From contig NZ_JABFFR010000001.1 of the NCBI RefSeq assembly GCF_013423485.1, positions 744,001-808,000 of the forward strand: DNA of 64,000 bases, in the 5' to 3' direction. Numbering within the stretch: the stretch's first letter is position 1; every line of letters starts with the position of its first letter. Source of the DNA: Azospirillum oleiclasticum. GTDB lineage: Bacteria; Pseudomonadota; Alphaproteobacteria; Azospirillales; Azospirillaceae. Positions 15,298 to 26,228 of this stretch are shown in pieces. The notes beneath the pieces are model-generated. The model searched no databases and was not told where the DNA came from. It saw only the letters and a list, made by a program, of their open reading frames with translations. The translations under genes and the position numbers were made by a program.

Positions 15298-16470
15298 ATG
15301 CCGGACGCCGGCGGGGCGATCAGCGTCAAGGTTCTTACGGGCATCGCTGAGGTGGAGCCGGCGGCGTGGGACGCCTGCGCCGGCGGGGACAACCCGTTCC
15401 TGTGTCATGCCTTCCTGCTGGCTCTGGAAGAGTCCGGATCGGTCGGAGGCCGCAGCGGCTGGCAGCCGGCCCATCTTGTGGCGGAGACGCCGGATGGCCG
15501 CGTGGTGGGCGCCGTGCCCCTGTACGCCAAGGGCCATTCCTATGGCGAATACGTCTTCGACCATTCCTGGGCCAACGCCTATGAGCGGGCCGGCGGTCGC
15601 TACTACCCCAAGCTCCAGGTCGCCGTTCCCTTCACCCCCGTGCCCGGACCGCGCCTGCTGGTGCCGCCCGGAGACGGGGCGGTGCCGGTGCGGCACGCGC
15701 TGGTCCGCGCCATGGAGGAGGTGGCCCGGCGTTTCGACGTGTCGTCCGTCCACGTGACCTTTCCCACCGAGCCCGAATGGCGGTTGCTGGGGGAGGAGGG
15801 GTGGCTGCAGCGCACCGGTGTCCAGTACCATTGGGACAACCACGGCTACGCGACCTTCGACGACTTCCTCGGCGCCCTCAACGCCCGCAAGCGCAAAGCG
15901 ATCCGCAAGGAGCGCCGCGAGGTGGCGGAGAGTGGTGTACGGCTGCACACCCTGACCGGCGACGAGCTCAAGCAGGAGCATTGGGACGCCTTCCACCGCT
16001 TCTACATGGACACCGCCGACCGCAAATGGGGTGGGGGGTACCTGAAGCGGTCCTTCTTCCATCGGATCGGCGCCACCATGGCCGACCGGGTCGTGCTGGT
16101 GATGTGCGAGGATGGCGGGGAGTGGGTGGCCGGCGCCCTGAACCTGCTGGGAACCGACACTCTCTATGGCCGCAACTGGGGATCGGACGGGCGCTACCGG
16201 TTCCTGCATTTCGAGGCCTGCTATTACCGGGCGCTCGACTTCGCCATCGCGCATGGGCTGAAGCGGGTGGAGGCCGGGGCGCAGGGCGAGCACAAGATCC
16301 AGCGCGGCTATCTGCCCGTCCGCACCTACAGCGCCCATTGGGTCCGTGATCCGGGCTTCCGGGAGGTGCTCGACCGCCATTTGGCCGGAGAACGGTTGGC
16401 AGTCGAGGATGAGTTGTGCGCCATTGCCGACATGTCCCCGTACCGCCAGGGCGATGATTCGAGCCAATGA
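15298..16470 (+). CDS. FemAB/GNAT-like acyltransferase (DUF482 family)
   Basis: 390 residues. ATG 15298 is preferred over ATG 15274 because GCGGAG is correctly spaced. The family, once called peptidogalycan biosynthesis proteins, has a duplicated GNAT fold. Recognisable blocks are NPFLCHAFLLALEESGSVGG near the N-terminus, VPFTPVPGPRLLV, ARKRKAIRKERREVAESG, and FEACYYRALDFAIAHGLKRVE with EAGAQGEHKIQRGYLP near the end. The substrate is unknown. The pairing with a RidA-like gene is suggestive of a small metabolic operon. Confidence 0.85.
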   Translation: MPDAGGAISVKVLTGIAEVEPAAWDACAGGDNPFLCHAFLLALEESGSVGGRSGWQPAHLVAETPDGRVVGAVPLYAKGHSYGEYVFDHSWANAYERAGGRYYPKLQVAVPFTPVPGPRLLVPPGDGAVPVRHALVRAMEEVARRFDVSSVHVTFPTEPEWRLLGEEGWLQRTGVQYHWDNHGYATFDDFLGALNARKRKAIRKERREVAESGVRLHTLTGDELKQEHWDAFHRFYMDTADRKWGGGYLKRSFFHRIGATMADRVVLVMCEDGGEWVAGALNLLGTDTLYGRNWGSDGRYRFLHFEACYYRALDFAIAHGLKRVEAGAQGEHKIQRGYLPVRTYSAHWVRDPGFREVLDRHLAGERLAVEDELCAIADMSPYRQGDDSSQ

Positions 16471-16577
16471 TGCAAGTTCACGTTGCGCTCTTCATATCGC
16501 CGCAATTCGTCGATTGACAATGAACCGGTTTGCCACGGGAATCCTTGGCGGCGCGTTTGTTCTGGAGGAGTGCATCG

Positions 16578-17846
16578 GTGGCCGAATCTCCAAAGGAATT
16601 CCTCAGCAAGGTCCGGCAGCATCTCCTCTTCATAAAGTCGCAACCGGGAGGCGCAAGATTGCAGATGCGCGATGCGGATCTGGCAAGGATCCGCATCAAG
16701 GGCTTTGTTCTGCAATCGGCGGTTCTGATCCGGTGCGATTGCAGCGACGCGTATCTTGAAGAGGTGAACTTCGCGATGGCCGACCTGTTCGGCTCGAACT
16801 TCACCCGCTCGGTGCTGAGCGGATCGTCCTTCGTGCGGGCGGACGTGCGCGGCGCCAACTTCATGAAGGCCAACCTGCAGCGGACCGACTTCGATCAGGC
16901 CGACCTGCGGCCCGGCCAGATACTCCGTGTCGGCGACACCGAGGAGGTCCGTGAACGCACCCTGTTGACCGACGCCGCGATGGACGGGGTCAGCTTCCGG
17001 TGCGCCGATCTCAGCCATGCCGACCTGATCCGGGCGACGGCCCGCCGTGGAAATTTTTCCGAGGCCAATCTGTTCGCGGCCAACCTCTCGGGGGCCGACC
17101 TCACCAACGCCAATTTCCAGAAGGCGAAGCTGCAACGCGCCATCCTCAGCGGGGCCGATCTGACCGGAACCTGTCTGATCCACGCCGACCTGCGGGAAGC
17201 GATCCTGCGCAACGTGGATCTGTCACGCGCCAACACCGCCGGGGCCAATCTGCAGGGCGCCGTGTACAACCGGGGGCGGGCTACCCTGCCGTCGGACATC
17301 AATGCGGCCCTCGATGCGCACGCGCTTTGGATCAACACCGGCGGGAAGAGCGGATCACGTGCCGATTTCACCGACGCCGACCTGAGCGGCATGGATCTGT
17401 CGGCCTGCGATTTCAGCGGTGCCGTGTTCCGCTCCGCGAAGTTGGGGCGGACGAACCTGGTCAGCAGCTGCCTCGCCATGGCCGATCTTCGCGGGGCCGA
17501 TCTGACACGCGCCCGGCTGGACCATGCGGTCCTCGCCGGGGCCAACCTGGCGGAGGCCGACCTTACCGGTGCGGTCGCTGTGGAGTGCGACTTCGGCCCG
17601 ATGGAATTGCGCAGCGCCGAAGGCACCCTGACGGGCCGCGACTGGCCGACCGATCTGTCGGGCGCGACCCTGAACAACGCCGACCTGCGCGGTGCCCGGC
17701 TGACCAGCGCGCGGGTGGAAGGAGCCGCGTTCCGGCACGCCAACCTCGCTTCGGCCGACCTGCGGGGATGCGCCGAGTCGACAGCCGATTTCACGGTCGC
17801 GGTGTTGACCGGGGCTCGTCGTGGAGCGCTGCCGCCCAGGGCGTAG
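16578..17846 (+). CDS. Pentapeptide-repeat protein
   Basis: 422 residues from GTG 16578 with GGAGGAG seven bases upstream. Residues 30-150 and 160-420 are built from A(D/N)LXX pentapeptides such as GANFMKANLQRTDFDQADL, forming right-handed quadrilateral beta-helices. Two interruptions (around residue 120 and 235) divide the array. No transmembrane segment is visible. Some such proteins mimic DNA and protect gyrase, others are scaffolds; nothing here decides between them. Confidence 0.9.
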   Translation: MAESPKEFLSKVRQHLLFIKSQPGGARLQMRDADLARIRIKGFVLQSAVLIRCDCSDAYLEEVNFAMADLFGSNFTRSVLSGSSFVRADVRGANFMKANLQRTDFDQADLRPGQILRVGDTEEVRERTLLTDAAMDGVSFRCADLSHADLIRATARRGNFSEANLFAANLSGADLTNANFQKAKLQRAILSGADLTGTCLIHADLREAILRNVDLSRANTAGANLQGAVYNRGRATLPSDINAALDAHALWINTGGKSGSRADFTDADLSGMDLSACDFSGAVFRSAKLGRTNLVSSCLAMADLRGADLTRARLDHAVLAGANLAEADLTGAVAVECDFGPMELRSAEGTLTGRDWPTDLSGATLNNADLRGARLTSARVEGAAFRHANLASADLRGCAESTADFTVAVLTGARRGALPPRA

Positions 17847-17952
17847 GAGAGCGAGCCCGACCATCGTCAACGCTGTTGGTCACGCTGCGCCGCCTTCTGT
17901 CGTGGTGCGCCGTGAACATGACTGGTGTTGTCCGGGATGCACCAATGACAAA

Positions 17953-17974
17953 AGGGGCTCCGTGAGGAGCCCCC
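17953..17974. terminator. Bidirectional terminator
   Basis: AAGGGGCTC and GAGCCCCCTT form a stem between two converging genes, the pentapeptide-repeat gene and clpA. An A-run on one side and a short T-run on the other suit use in both directions. Confidence 0.6.
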
Positions 17975-18007
17975 TTCGATCATCGTGCGGTGCCCTGTGG
18001 TGCGGCG

Positions 18008-20329
<2,322 letters not shown>

Positions 20330-20338
20330 GGTGAGGGT

Positions 20339-20665
20339 CTAATCCTTCTCTAGCGTGCATTGCAGCGGGTGCTGGTGCTGGCGCGCGAAGTCCATCACCT
20401 GCGTTACCTTGGTCTCCGCCACCTCGTAGGTAAAAACACCGCACACCCCGACTCCACGTCGATGCACGTGAAGCATGATGCGCGTCGCTTCCTCCCGCGA
20501 CTTGCTGAAAAAGCGTTCGAGAACATGGACGACGAACTCCATCGGCGTGTAGTCGTCGTTCAACATCAGCACCTTGTACATGGAGGGCTTTTTCGTCTTG
20601 GGCTTGGTCTTTATGACCACGCCCGTATTCGTGCCCTCATCCCCATTGCGGTCGGAGTCGGCCAT
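20339..20665 (-). CDS. clpS: ClpS, adaptor of ClpAP
   Basis: 108 residues. The disordered N-terminal 25 residues are followed by the ClpS core: [20 protein letters not shown], the conserved site that recognises N-degron substrates, then [20 protein letters not shown] and [12 protein letters not shown]. It delivers proteins with bulky N-terminal residues to ClpA. Start ATG 20665; cotranscribed with clpA. Confidence 0.97.
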   Translation of the reverse strand: MADSDRNGDEGTNTGVVIKTKPKTKKPSMYKVLMLNDDYTPMEFVVHVLERFFSKSREEATRIMLHVHRRGVGVCGVFTYEVAETKVTQVMDFARQHQHPLQCTLEKD

Positions 20666-20983
20666 GGCCCCATCGGCTGGTGATCGCTATGCACTTCCAT
20701 AGCGATGATATGAGATGTTCCGTGGCGGTGGGAAGTGCCCGCTTGATGCCCCGCCGCGATTTGCCGGCTCCCGTCCGCCCGGCCGAACTCCCGCTCCGAT
20801 CGAATTGGAGAGCGACGCCAATGGTTTAGCGCGGATACTGCCGTTTGGCGCGCGATTGTACTTTTTTTGGGGTATCAATTTCGGCTTCCGTTGCGGGGGT
20901 GGGGTGGGTGGCGTCGACTCTGCAGGGAAAGCAAAACGGCCCGGCGCCGTGGGGCGCCGGGCCTTTTCCGGGAACGGGGACCG
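20666..20983. other. clpS upstream region
   Basis: 318 bp between the start of clpS and the end of the chemotaxis receptor gene. It holds the clpS promoter, a T7 run at 20862-20868 and the receptor gene's terminator. No further gene is apparent. Confidence 0.5.
20934..20968 (-). terminator. Terminator of the chemotaxis receptor gene
   Basis: GGCCCGGCGCC and GGCGCCGGGCC (20938-20948, 20953-20963) make an 11-bp perfect stem followed on the minus strand by TTTT. It lies 20 bp past the stop codon. Confidence 0.75.
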
Positions 20984-22675
20984 TCAGGCGGCGCGCACCT
21001 GCTGGATGAACCGGTCCACCTCCTGCGACAGCCTCTCGGAGTCATGGAAGAGCTCCCGCGCGGTCCCCAGGACCTCCTCGGCGGCCTTGCCGGTTCCCTC
21101 CGCGGCGCGTTGCACGTTCGCGATGTTGGACGAGATCTCTTCGGTGCCGCGCGCCGCCTGCTGGACGTTGCGGGCGATTTCCCGCGTGGCGGCGTCCTGT
21201 TCCTCGATGGCGGCGGCGATGGCGGTGGCGATCTGGTTGATGTCGCCGATGGTCGTCGTGATCTCGGAAATCGCGCCAACCGCGCTGCCGGTTGCCTGCT
21301 GCATGGCGGAAATCTGCGCCGAAATCTCCTCTGTGGCCTTGCCGGTCTGGGTGGCGAGATTCTTCACCTCGCTGGCGACGACGGCGAAGCCCTTGCCCGC
21401 CTCCCCGGCGCGTGCCGCCTCGATGGTGGCGTTCAGTGCCAGCAGATTGGTCTGGCTGGCGATGGAGTTGATGAGCTGGACCACGTCGCCGATGCTCTTC
21501 GCCTGCTCGGCCAACGACTGGATGGTTGTGTTCGTCGCCTGGGCATGGTCGGCGGCGCGCCGGGCGATGGTCGCCGATTCGTTCACCTGCCGGGTGATCT
21601 CGCCGATCGAACTGGCCATCTCCTCGGCCGAGGAGGCCACCGTCTGGACATTGGCGGAGGTCTGTTCCGTGGCGGCCGCCACGGCGGTGGCCTGGGCGCG
21701 CCCCTCCTCAGCCATCGAAGAGAGCGTTTGCGAACTGCCCTGCATCTGGTCGGCCGCGGCGGACACCTGGGAGACCACACCCTTCACCGTCGCTTCGAAT
21801 TGAGTGGCCAGGTCATGCATGAGCCGCTTGCGTTCGGCCTCGGCACGGATCTCGGCTGCTTTCGCCTCCTGCTCCATCTGGCGGTTGTGGAGGAGGTTCT
21901 CCTTGAAGACCTCCACCGTCCGGGCCATCGAACCGATCTCGTCGCCACGGTCCCGCCCCGCGATCTCCACTGTGGCGTCGCCCTGCGCGAGGCGCTCCAT
22001 CACGGCCCCCAGCGCGGTGAGGGGGCGGCGGATTCCGACCACCGCGATCACGACCGACAGGCCGGCGCCCAGCCCCAACATGATGGCGACGACCACGAAC
22101 GATCGGAACTCCGCCTGCCTCGTCGCTTCCGACACGTCCTTCGACGCTGTCTCGACGTCGGCATTCACCTCGTCGGACAGTTTGGCGGCAATGTCGAAAA
22201 CCCCGACCACCAAGGGGCGGCCGTCCTCTCTGTAGATCGCGGCAGCCTCGTCATGGTTGCCCCGCTCCTTTGCGGCGTAGACACGTGGCATGACCTCCCT
22301 GATCTTCGCGAACATGTCGCTCATACGGGTGATCGTGGTCCTGTGCTCCGGCATGGCCAAGCGGCCGACCGCCTTTTCGGTCACGGCGATGCTGGACTGG
22401 ATGTCGGAGATCGCCTTGACCAGCGCCGGCAACCCGGCCGGATCGGCCAGGAGCAGGACGTTGTTCACCTGACGGCCGAGATTGGCGGTATCGCCCCGCA
22501 TCCGCTCCAACTTGATGGAAAACTGCACGTCTTGATCGATCAGTGCGGAGTATTTCGTATCGACCGAGCTCAGCACCCCGTTCATGTACCACAGCATTCC
22601 GACCGTGACCGCGCCGAGCAGAACCACGACGGAGTAGATCTTGGCACCTATTCCAAAGCGCGCAAGAACGTTCAT
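20984..22675 (-). CDS. Methyl-accepting chemotaxis protein
   Basis: 563 residues from the ATG at 22675, which has GGAG at good spacing; an ATG four codons upstream is also possible. Membrane segment 1 at about residues 8-28, a helical sensor domain of the 4HB type (about 30-180), membrane segment 2 at about 185-207, a HAMP linker, and a cytoplasmic signalling domain. The tip, [20 protein letters not shown] followed by [20 protein letters not shown], is the CheA/CheW-binding hairpin. The ligand is unknown. A stand-alone gene with its own terminator. Confidence 0.95.
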   Translation of the reverse strand: MNVLARFGIGAKIYSVVVLLGAVTVGMLWYMNGVLSSVDTKYSALIDQDVQFSIKLERMRGDTANLGRQVNNVLLLADPAGLPALVKAISDIQSSIAVTEKAVGRLAMPEHRTTITRMSDMFAKIREVMPRVYAAKERGNHDEAAAIYREDGRPLVVGVFDIAAKLSDEVNADVETASKDVSEATRQAEFRSFVVVAIMLGLGAGLSVVIAVVGIRRPLTALGAVMERLAQGDATVEIAGRDRGDEIGSMARTVEVFKENLLHNRQMEQEAKAAEIRAEAERKRLMHDLATQFEATVKGVVSQVSAAADQMQGSSQTLSSMAEEGRAQATAVAAATEQTSANVQTVASSAEEMASSIGEITRQVNESATIARRAADHAQATNTTIQSLAEQAKSIGDVVQLINSIASQTNLLALNATIEAARAGEAGKGFAVVASEVKNLATQTGKATEEISAQISAMQQATGSAVGAISEITTTIGDINQIATAIAAAIEEQDAATREIARNVQQAARGTEEISSNIANVQRAAEGTGKAAEEVLGTARELFHDSERLSQEVDRFIQQVRAA

Positions 22676-22842
22676 TTGTTTCTCCATACGGATGCGTGGT
22701 CAAGCCGAGCAGCGCTCGTTGGCCGTGGTTGTGGGAGAAATTCCTCCTATGCGGGAAAATTGCGATCCATGACACCGCTCTGTCAAGCGATGCATAGAAA
22801 ACAATCTTAGATAATTGTGTGCGACCGGTTCCGGAAACGGCA

Positions 22843-22874
22843 AAGGGCCCGGCGGGATATCCCGCCGGGCCCTT
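22843..22874 (-). terminator. Terminator of the first phasin gene
   Basis: AAGGGCCCGGCGGG and CCCGCCGGGCCCTT form a perfect 14-bp stem with an ATAT loop, 26 bp past the stop codon. Confidence 0.75.
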
Positions 22875-22900
22875 CGGGTCCGTCAGCGCTGCGGCGCCGG

Positions 22901-23377
22901 TCAGGCGGCCAGCGGCTTCGACAGCGCGCTGACGGTCGCGTTGACGCGGGCGTTGATCGGGGCGATCGCGTCGGTCGTGATCTTCAGCGACAGCTCCTGG
23001 AGCTTGGTGCTCTCGGCGACGATGGTGTCGAGCGTCTGCTTGGCGTAGGCGCTCTGCAGCTCGATCAGCTCGTTGAGCGACTTCACCGCGAACAGCGCCT
23101 TGCTGCTGGCGACGCTCTTCTCGAAGGACGACTGGGTGAAGGCGGCAACCTGCTTGCCGGCCTGTTCGGCGCCCTTGGCGACGATGGTGCCGGACTGGAC
23201 CACGGCGTCGACATTCTCCTTCGCCAGCGCGGTCATCTCGTCGTAGCTCTTCAGCACCTGGGCCGAGGCCTTCTCGAACTGCTCCTGCTGGGCCTTCACC
23301 AAGCCCTCGATCTGGGTCTTGGCCTGGGCGACGGCGTCTTCCATGGACTTGGCGGCGGCGGCGAACTTGTCGGACAT
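22901..23377 (-). CDS. Phasin family protein
   Basis: 158 residues from ATG 23377. A helical, amphipathic protein with the phasin core EMTALAKENVDAVVQSGTIV, nearly identical to that of the next gene upstream. Phasins coat polyhydroxyalkanoate granules and control their size. The upstream extension of the frame has a basic, unlikely sequence and is not used. A TGC-type palindrome at 23503-23517 may be the binding site of the PHA regulator PhaR. Confidence 0.93.
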   Translation of the reverse strand: MSDKFAAAAKSMEDAVAQAKTQIEGLVKAQQEQFEKASAQVLKSYDEMTALAKENVDAVVQSGTIVAKGAEQAGKQVAAFTQSSFEKSVASSKALFAVKSLNELIELQSAYAKQTLDTIVAESTKLQELSLKITTDAIAPINARVNATVSALSKPLAA

Positions 23378-23502
23378 GTCGGGATCCTCGCGTTTCCGGT
23401 CTTCGGGGACGGCGCGCCGATCCCGTTCCAGTGGCGATCGGTCGCGGCGCTTGCGCCTCGCGGCATTCAGCGGAACCTTTCCGATCGGAACCGGTCCAGC
23501 CA

Positions 23503-23517
23503 TGCTGCGGTGCAACA
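23503..23517. promoter_or_regulatory. Candidate PhaR site of the first phasin gene
   Basis: TGCTGCGGTGCAACA has the TGC-N-GCA character of PhaR operators described for PHA genes, and it is followed by ACATGAGCA. The same layout (GCAACATGAGCA) occurs before the second phasin gene. It lies about 125 bp before the start codon. Confidence 0.35.
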
Positions 23518-23561
23518 TGAGCATTTATAGGCATTGCGCCGGGCGTCGTCAACAGGCTTTT

Positions 23562-23574
23562 TGTGCAGTGCACA
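23562..23574. promoter_or_regulatory. TGC palindrome between the phasin genes
   Basis: TGTGCAGTGCACA is a perfect odd palindrome about 45 bp beyond the candidate site at 23503. It could be a second PhaR-type site. Confidence 0.35.
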
Positions 23575-23612
23575 ATAAGGCGTGCATCGATCACCCGCTG
23601 CCCGGAACAGCA

Positions 23613-23648
23613 ACGGCCCGGCCCCCCATGGCGGAGGGACCGGGCCGT
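23613..23648 (-). terminator. Terminator of the second phasin gene
   Basis: ACGGCCCGG and CCGGGCCGT arms with one mismatch inside the stem, 28 bp past the stop codon at 23677. Confidence 0.65.
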
Positions 23649-23676
23649 GTGCGGCACACCGGAACGGAGTGGCCGC

Positions 23677-24210
23677 TCAGGCGGCGATCGGCTTCGACAG
23701 CTTATCGACGGCCACGTTCACGCGGGCGCTCAGCGGGGCGAACGCCTCGTTGGCGACCTTCACGGACATCTCCGACAGGCGGTTCGCCTCGGCGACGAAG
23801 GCGTCGAAGCAGGACTTGGCGTAGTCGTTCTGCAGGTCCACCACCTCGCGCAGGCTCTTGGCCGACAGCAGCGCCTTGCCGGTGGCGACCGACTTGTCGA
23901 AGGACGCCTGGCTGTAGGCGACCACTTCCTTGCCGATCTCCTCGACGCCCTTGGCAACGATGGTGCCGGACTGGACCACGGCGTCGACGTTCTCCTTCGC
24001 CAGCGCGGTCATCTCGTCATAGCCCTTCAGCACCTGGGCCGAGGTCTTCTCCACCTGGTCCTTGGTGGCGGCCATGGTCTGCTCGAAGTGCTTCTTGGCC
24101 TGCTCCTGGCTGGCCTGGACGATGCTCTCGATGTTGGCCTTCGCCTGCACGGTGGCGTCCTCGATCACCTTGGCGGCGGCGAGTTTCGGCTTCGCGGTGG
24201 TGGTGGTCAT
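23677..24210 (-). CDS. Phasin family protein
   Basis: 177 residues from ATG 24210, placed just after GGGACGCG. It shares the block EMTALAKENVDAVVQSGTIV with the first phasin and ends in the same SKP(I/L)AA, so the two are a tandem duplication with later divergence of the N-terminal half (ATVQAKANIESIVQASQEQA). Same granule-coating role expected. Its own promoter contains the GTTGCATTGCAAC site at 24304-24316. Confidence 0.93.
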   Translation of the reverse strand: MTTTTAKPKLAAAKVIEDATVQAKANIESIVQASQEQAKKHFEQTMAATKDQVEKTSAQVLKGYDEMTALAKENVDAVVQSGTIVAKGVEEIGKEVVAYSQASFDKSVATGKALLSAKSLREVVDLQNDYAKSCFDAFVAEANRLSEMSVKVANEAFAPLSARVNVAVDKLSKPIAA

Positions 24211-24521
24211 GTCTTCGCGTCCCATCCTCGTTGGCGGGCTGCCGGACGGCAGCCGCATGCACAGATTTCATGGGCCTCGGCCGGGCTCGCCAGCGAAGCC
24301 GTTGTTGCATTGCAACATGAGCAAATTATGAGCAAGGAGACCTGGAGTCAAGCGAACTTCGCTGCGCTGCACACAATCGATGCGCGTCAATCAGGTCCGG
24401 CCTTAACGGAAGCTTTACCGCGGATCTGGCCAAGTCACGCGCGACCGGCTCGCCCGCCTCCCCGGGGGTGCGGCAAAATGCCGCGTCTGCGGCGGCATCA
24501 TCTTCAGGAACCATTGCGCTC
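24211..24521. other. Upstream region of the second phasin and the Anbu gene
   Basis: 311 bp between divergent genes. Contains the candidate PhaR palindrome at 24304 and presumably both promoters. No gene seen. Confidence 0.5.
24304..24316. promoter_or_regulatory. Candidate PhaR site of the second phasin gene
   Basis: GTTGCATTGCAAC is a near-perfect palindrome with TTGCA/TGCAA arms about 95 bp upstream of the start codon. It continues into ACATGAGCA exactly as at the first phasin gene. Confidence 0.45.
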
Positions 24522-25283
24522 ATGACCTACTGCCTCGGTATCAAGATCCGCGACGGGCTCATCGGCCTGTCGGACGGTCGCATCACCAGCGGCTCGCAGC
24601 TTTCGTCGGCGCGCAAGGTGACCATGATGGGGACCGGCGGGGACCGCTTCTTCATCATGAACTCCGGCCTGCGCAGCGTCCGCGACAAGACGCTGGCGTA
24701 CCTGCGCCGCGACATGGCCCGCCGCCGCGGCGAGGTCTACAGCACGATGCTGGACGCGGTGACGGCCTTCACCGCGTGCCTGCGTCAGGTCGCCACCGAG
24801 GACCGGGAGTCGCTGGAGGCGTCCAAGCTGCACTTCAACCTGCACGCCATCATCGGCGGCCAGCTCGCCGAGGATCCGGAACCCTACATGTTCCTGGTCT
24901 ATCCGGAGGGGAACTGGATCGAGGTGGACGAGCGCACGCCCTACCTGTCGATCGGGGCCACCGCCTATGGCAAGCCGATCCTCGACCGGGCGCTGAAGTT
25001 CGACACCGACATGCAGACGGCGGCCAAGATCGCCTATCTGTCCTTCGACAGCACGCGTTTCTCGTCCACCGACGTCGGCTATCCCATCGACATGGTGTCC
25101 TACTACCCGGTCGGCCGCACCTGGCGCATGGCGAACTTCGACTATGACGATCTGGTCGAGCAGCGCCAGTGGTGGAACCGCAACATCACGGAACTCGCCC
25201 GGCGCATGCCGGACGGGCCGTGGGTCGATCCGCTGATCGAGAACCCAATCCCCGCGCGCGACCTTAAGGGTTCCGCGGTGTGA
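24522..25283 (+). CDS. Proteasome-type peptidase, Anbu family
   Basis: 253 residues. MTYCLGIKI at ATG 24522 is the Anbu N-terminus; after removal of Met, Thr2 would be the catalytic nucleophile of this N-terminal-nucleophile hydrolase. LIGLSDGRITSG and the KVTMMGTGGDRFFIMNSG block match the beta-subunit fold. Anbu proteins form open spirals of proteasome-like subunits. They usually sit with an ATP-grasp, an alpha-E and a transglutaminase-like gene; here none of these is adjacent, so it is a solitary copy within this window. It overlaps the next, convergent gene by 20 bp. Confidence 0.9.
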   Translation: MTYCLGIKIRDGLIGLSDGRITSGSQLSSARKVTMMGTGGDRFFIMNSGLRSVRDKTLAYLRRDMARRRGEVYSTMLDAVTAFTACLRQVATEDRESLEASKLHFNLHAIIGGQLAEDPEPYMFLVYPEGNWIEVDERTPYLSIGATAYGKPILDRALKFDTDMQTAAKIAYLSFDSTRFSSTDVGYPIDMVSYYPVGRTWRMANFDYDDLVEQRQWWNRNITELARRMPDGPWVDPLIENPIPARDLKGSAV

Positions 25284-26001
25284 ACCAGCCGGCGAAGGGC
25301 CAGGGGCCGAGCGTGAGGTGCGGTCCCACCAGCCCCTTGCCGGACACCTCGATCTCGAAGAACACGCCGCCGTCCTGCTGGCGGCTGCCGGGCGGCAGGC
25401 TCCGCGGCGCGTCGGCGGGGGATGGCAGGCGCGGCGGAGCGACGCCTGTCGGGTCCATCGCGCCGAGCGGCTCCGCGAAGCGGATATCGGCGAAGCGGTC
25501 GGACGGGTAGGGGTAGGCGGTGAAGAACCACTGCCCGTCGCGGCACCCGCTGACCAGCCAGTAGAAGCTGTTGGATGGCAGGCGCAGCCGCTCCGGAAGC
25601 ATCTGGAACGCCCCGCTCTCGTACAGCCGGATCACCAGCATGGCGTACTGGGTGGGCGAGAGCCGGGTCTGTGCCTCGTCCCCCTTCCAGGCGCCGACGG
25701 GGTCGGCCAGATCGACGCGGGCGAGGTCCGGAGCCTTGATCACCCGCGCCGCCACGCTGGCCCCGCCGTCCGGATCGCCGGTCACGTCGTAGGTGCGGAC
25801 GTGCTCGTTGTAGTCCGCATTGAACACCATGCGGAAGCGGTCCGGCCCATCCTGCGCGCAGGCGACCCTCAGGTCGTCGCCATTCAGATAGCTGAACCAG
25901 GTCAGCTTGCGCTCCACCGGGTTGCCCGCAGGCCCCGCGGATGCACACGCCGCGAGCGCGGCACACGCCATCAGCGCCCACCCGTACCGAACGATCGACA
26001 T
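25264..26001 (-). CDS. Predicted lipoprotein
   Basis: 245 residues from ATG 26001 behind GGACGGAGC. A signal peptide ends in the lipobox LAAC (residues about 15-18), so the mature protein is probably lipid-anchored. The rest has a beta-sheet look with aromatic patches (FYWLVSGCRDGQWFFTAYPY) and two further Cys residues. Family not recognised. Its 3' end overlaps the converging Anbu gene. Confidence 0.8.
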   Translation of the reverse strand: MSIVRYGWALMACAALAACASAGPAGNPVERKLTWFSYLNGDDLRVACAQDGPDRFRMVFNADYNEHVRTYDVTGDPDGGASVAARVIKAPDLARVDLADPVGAWKGDEAQTRLSPTQYAMLVIRLYESGAFQMLPERLRLPSNSFYWLVSGCRDGQWFFTAYPYPSDRFADIRFAEPLGAMDPTGVAPPRLPSPADAPRSLPPGSRQQDGGVFFEIEVSGKGLVGPHLTLGPWPFAGWFTPRNP

Positions 26002-26228
26002 CCGGCGCTCCGTCCTGTCCCGAGGCCTGCCACAGTCCCGCTTTCCCACAGGATGTGGCGCTTCTTGTCAACGCCGCAAGCGCGGGGAGGGCAGGGGGGT
26101 AGCCCAATTTCGTCACAGCCTGCGGGCCGGAACGGAAGCAAGAAATTAACGAATTCCCGGTAGACACTGATTCGATTGGTATTTACCATCGACCTCATTG
26201 AGCGCACGTCGTCTTTTCCGGGGGCATC

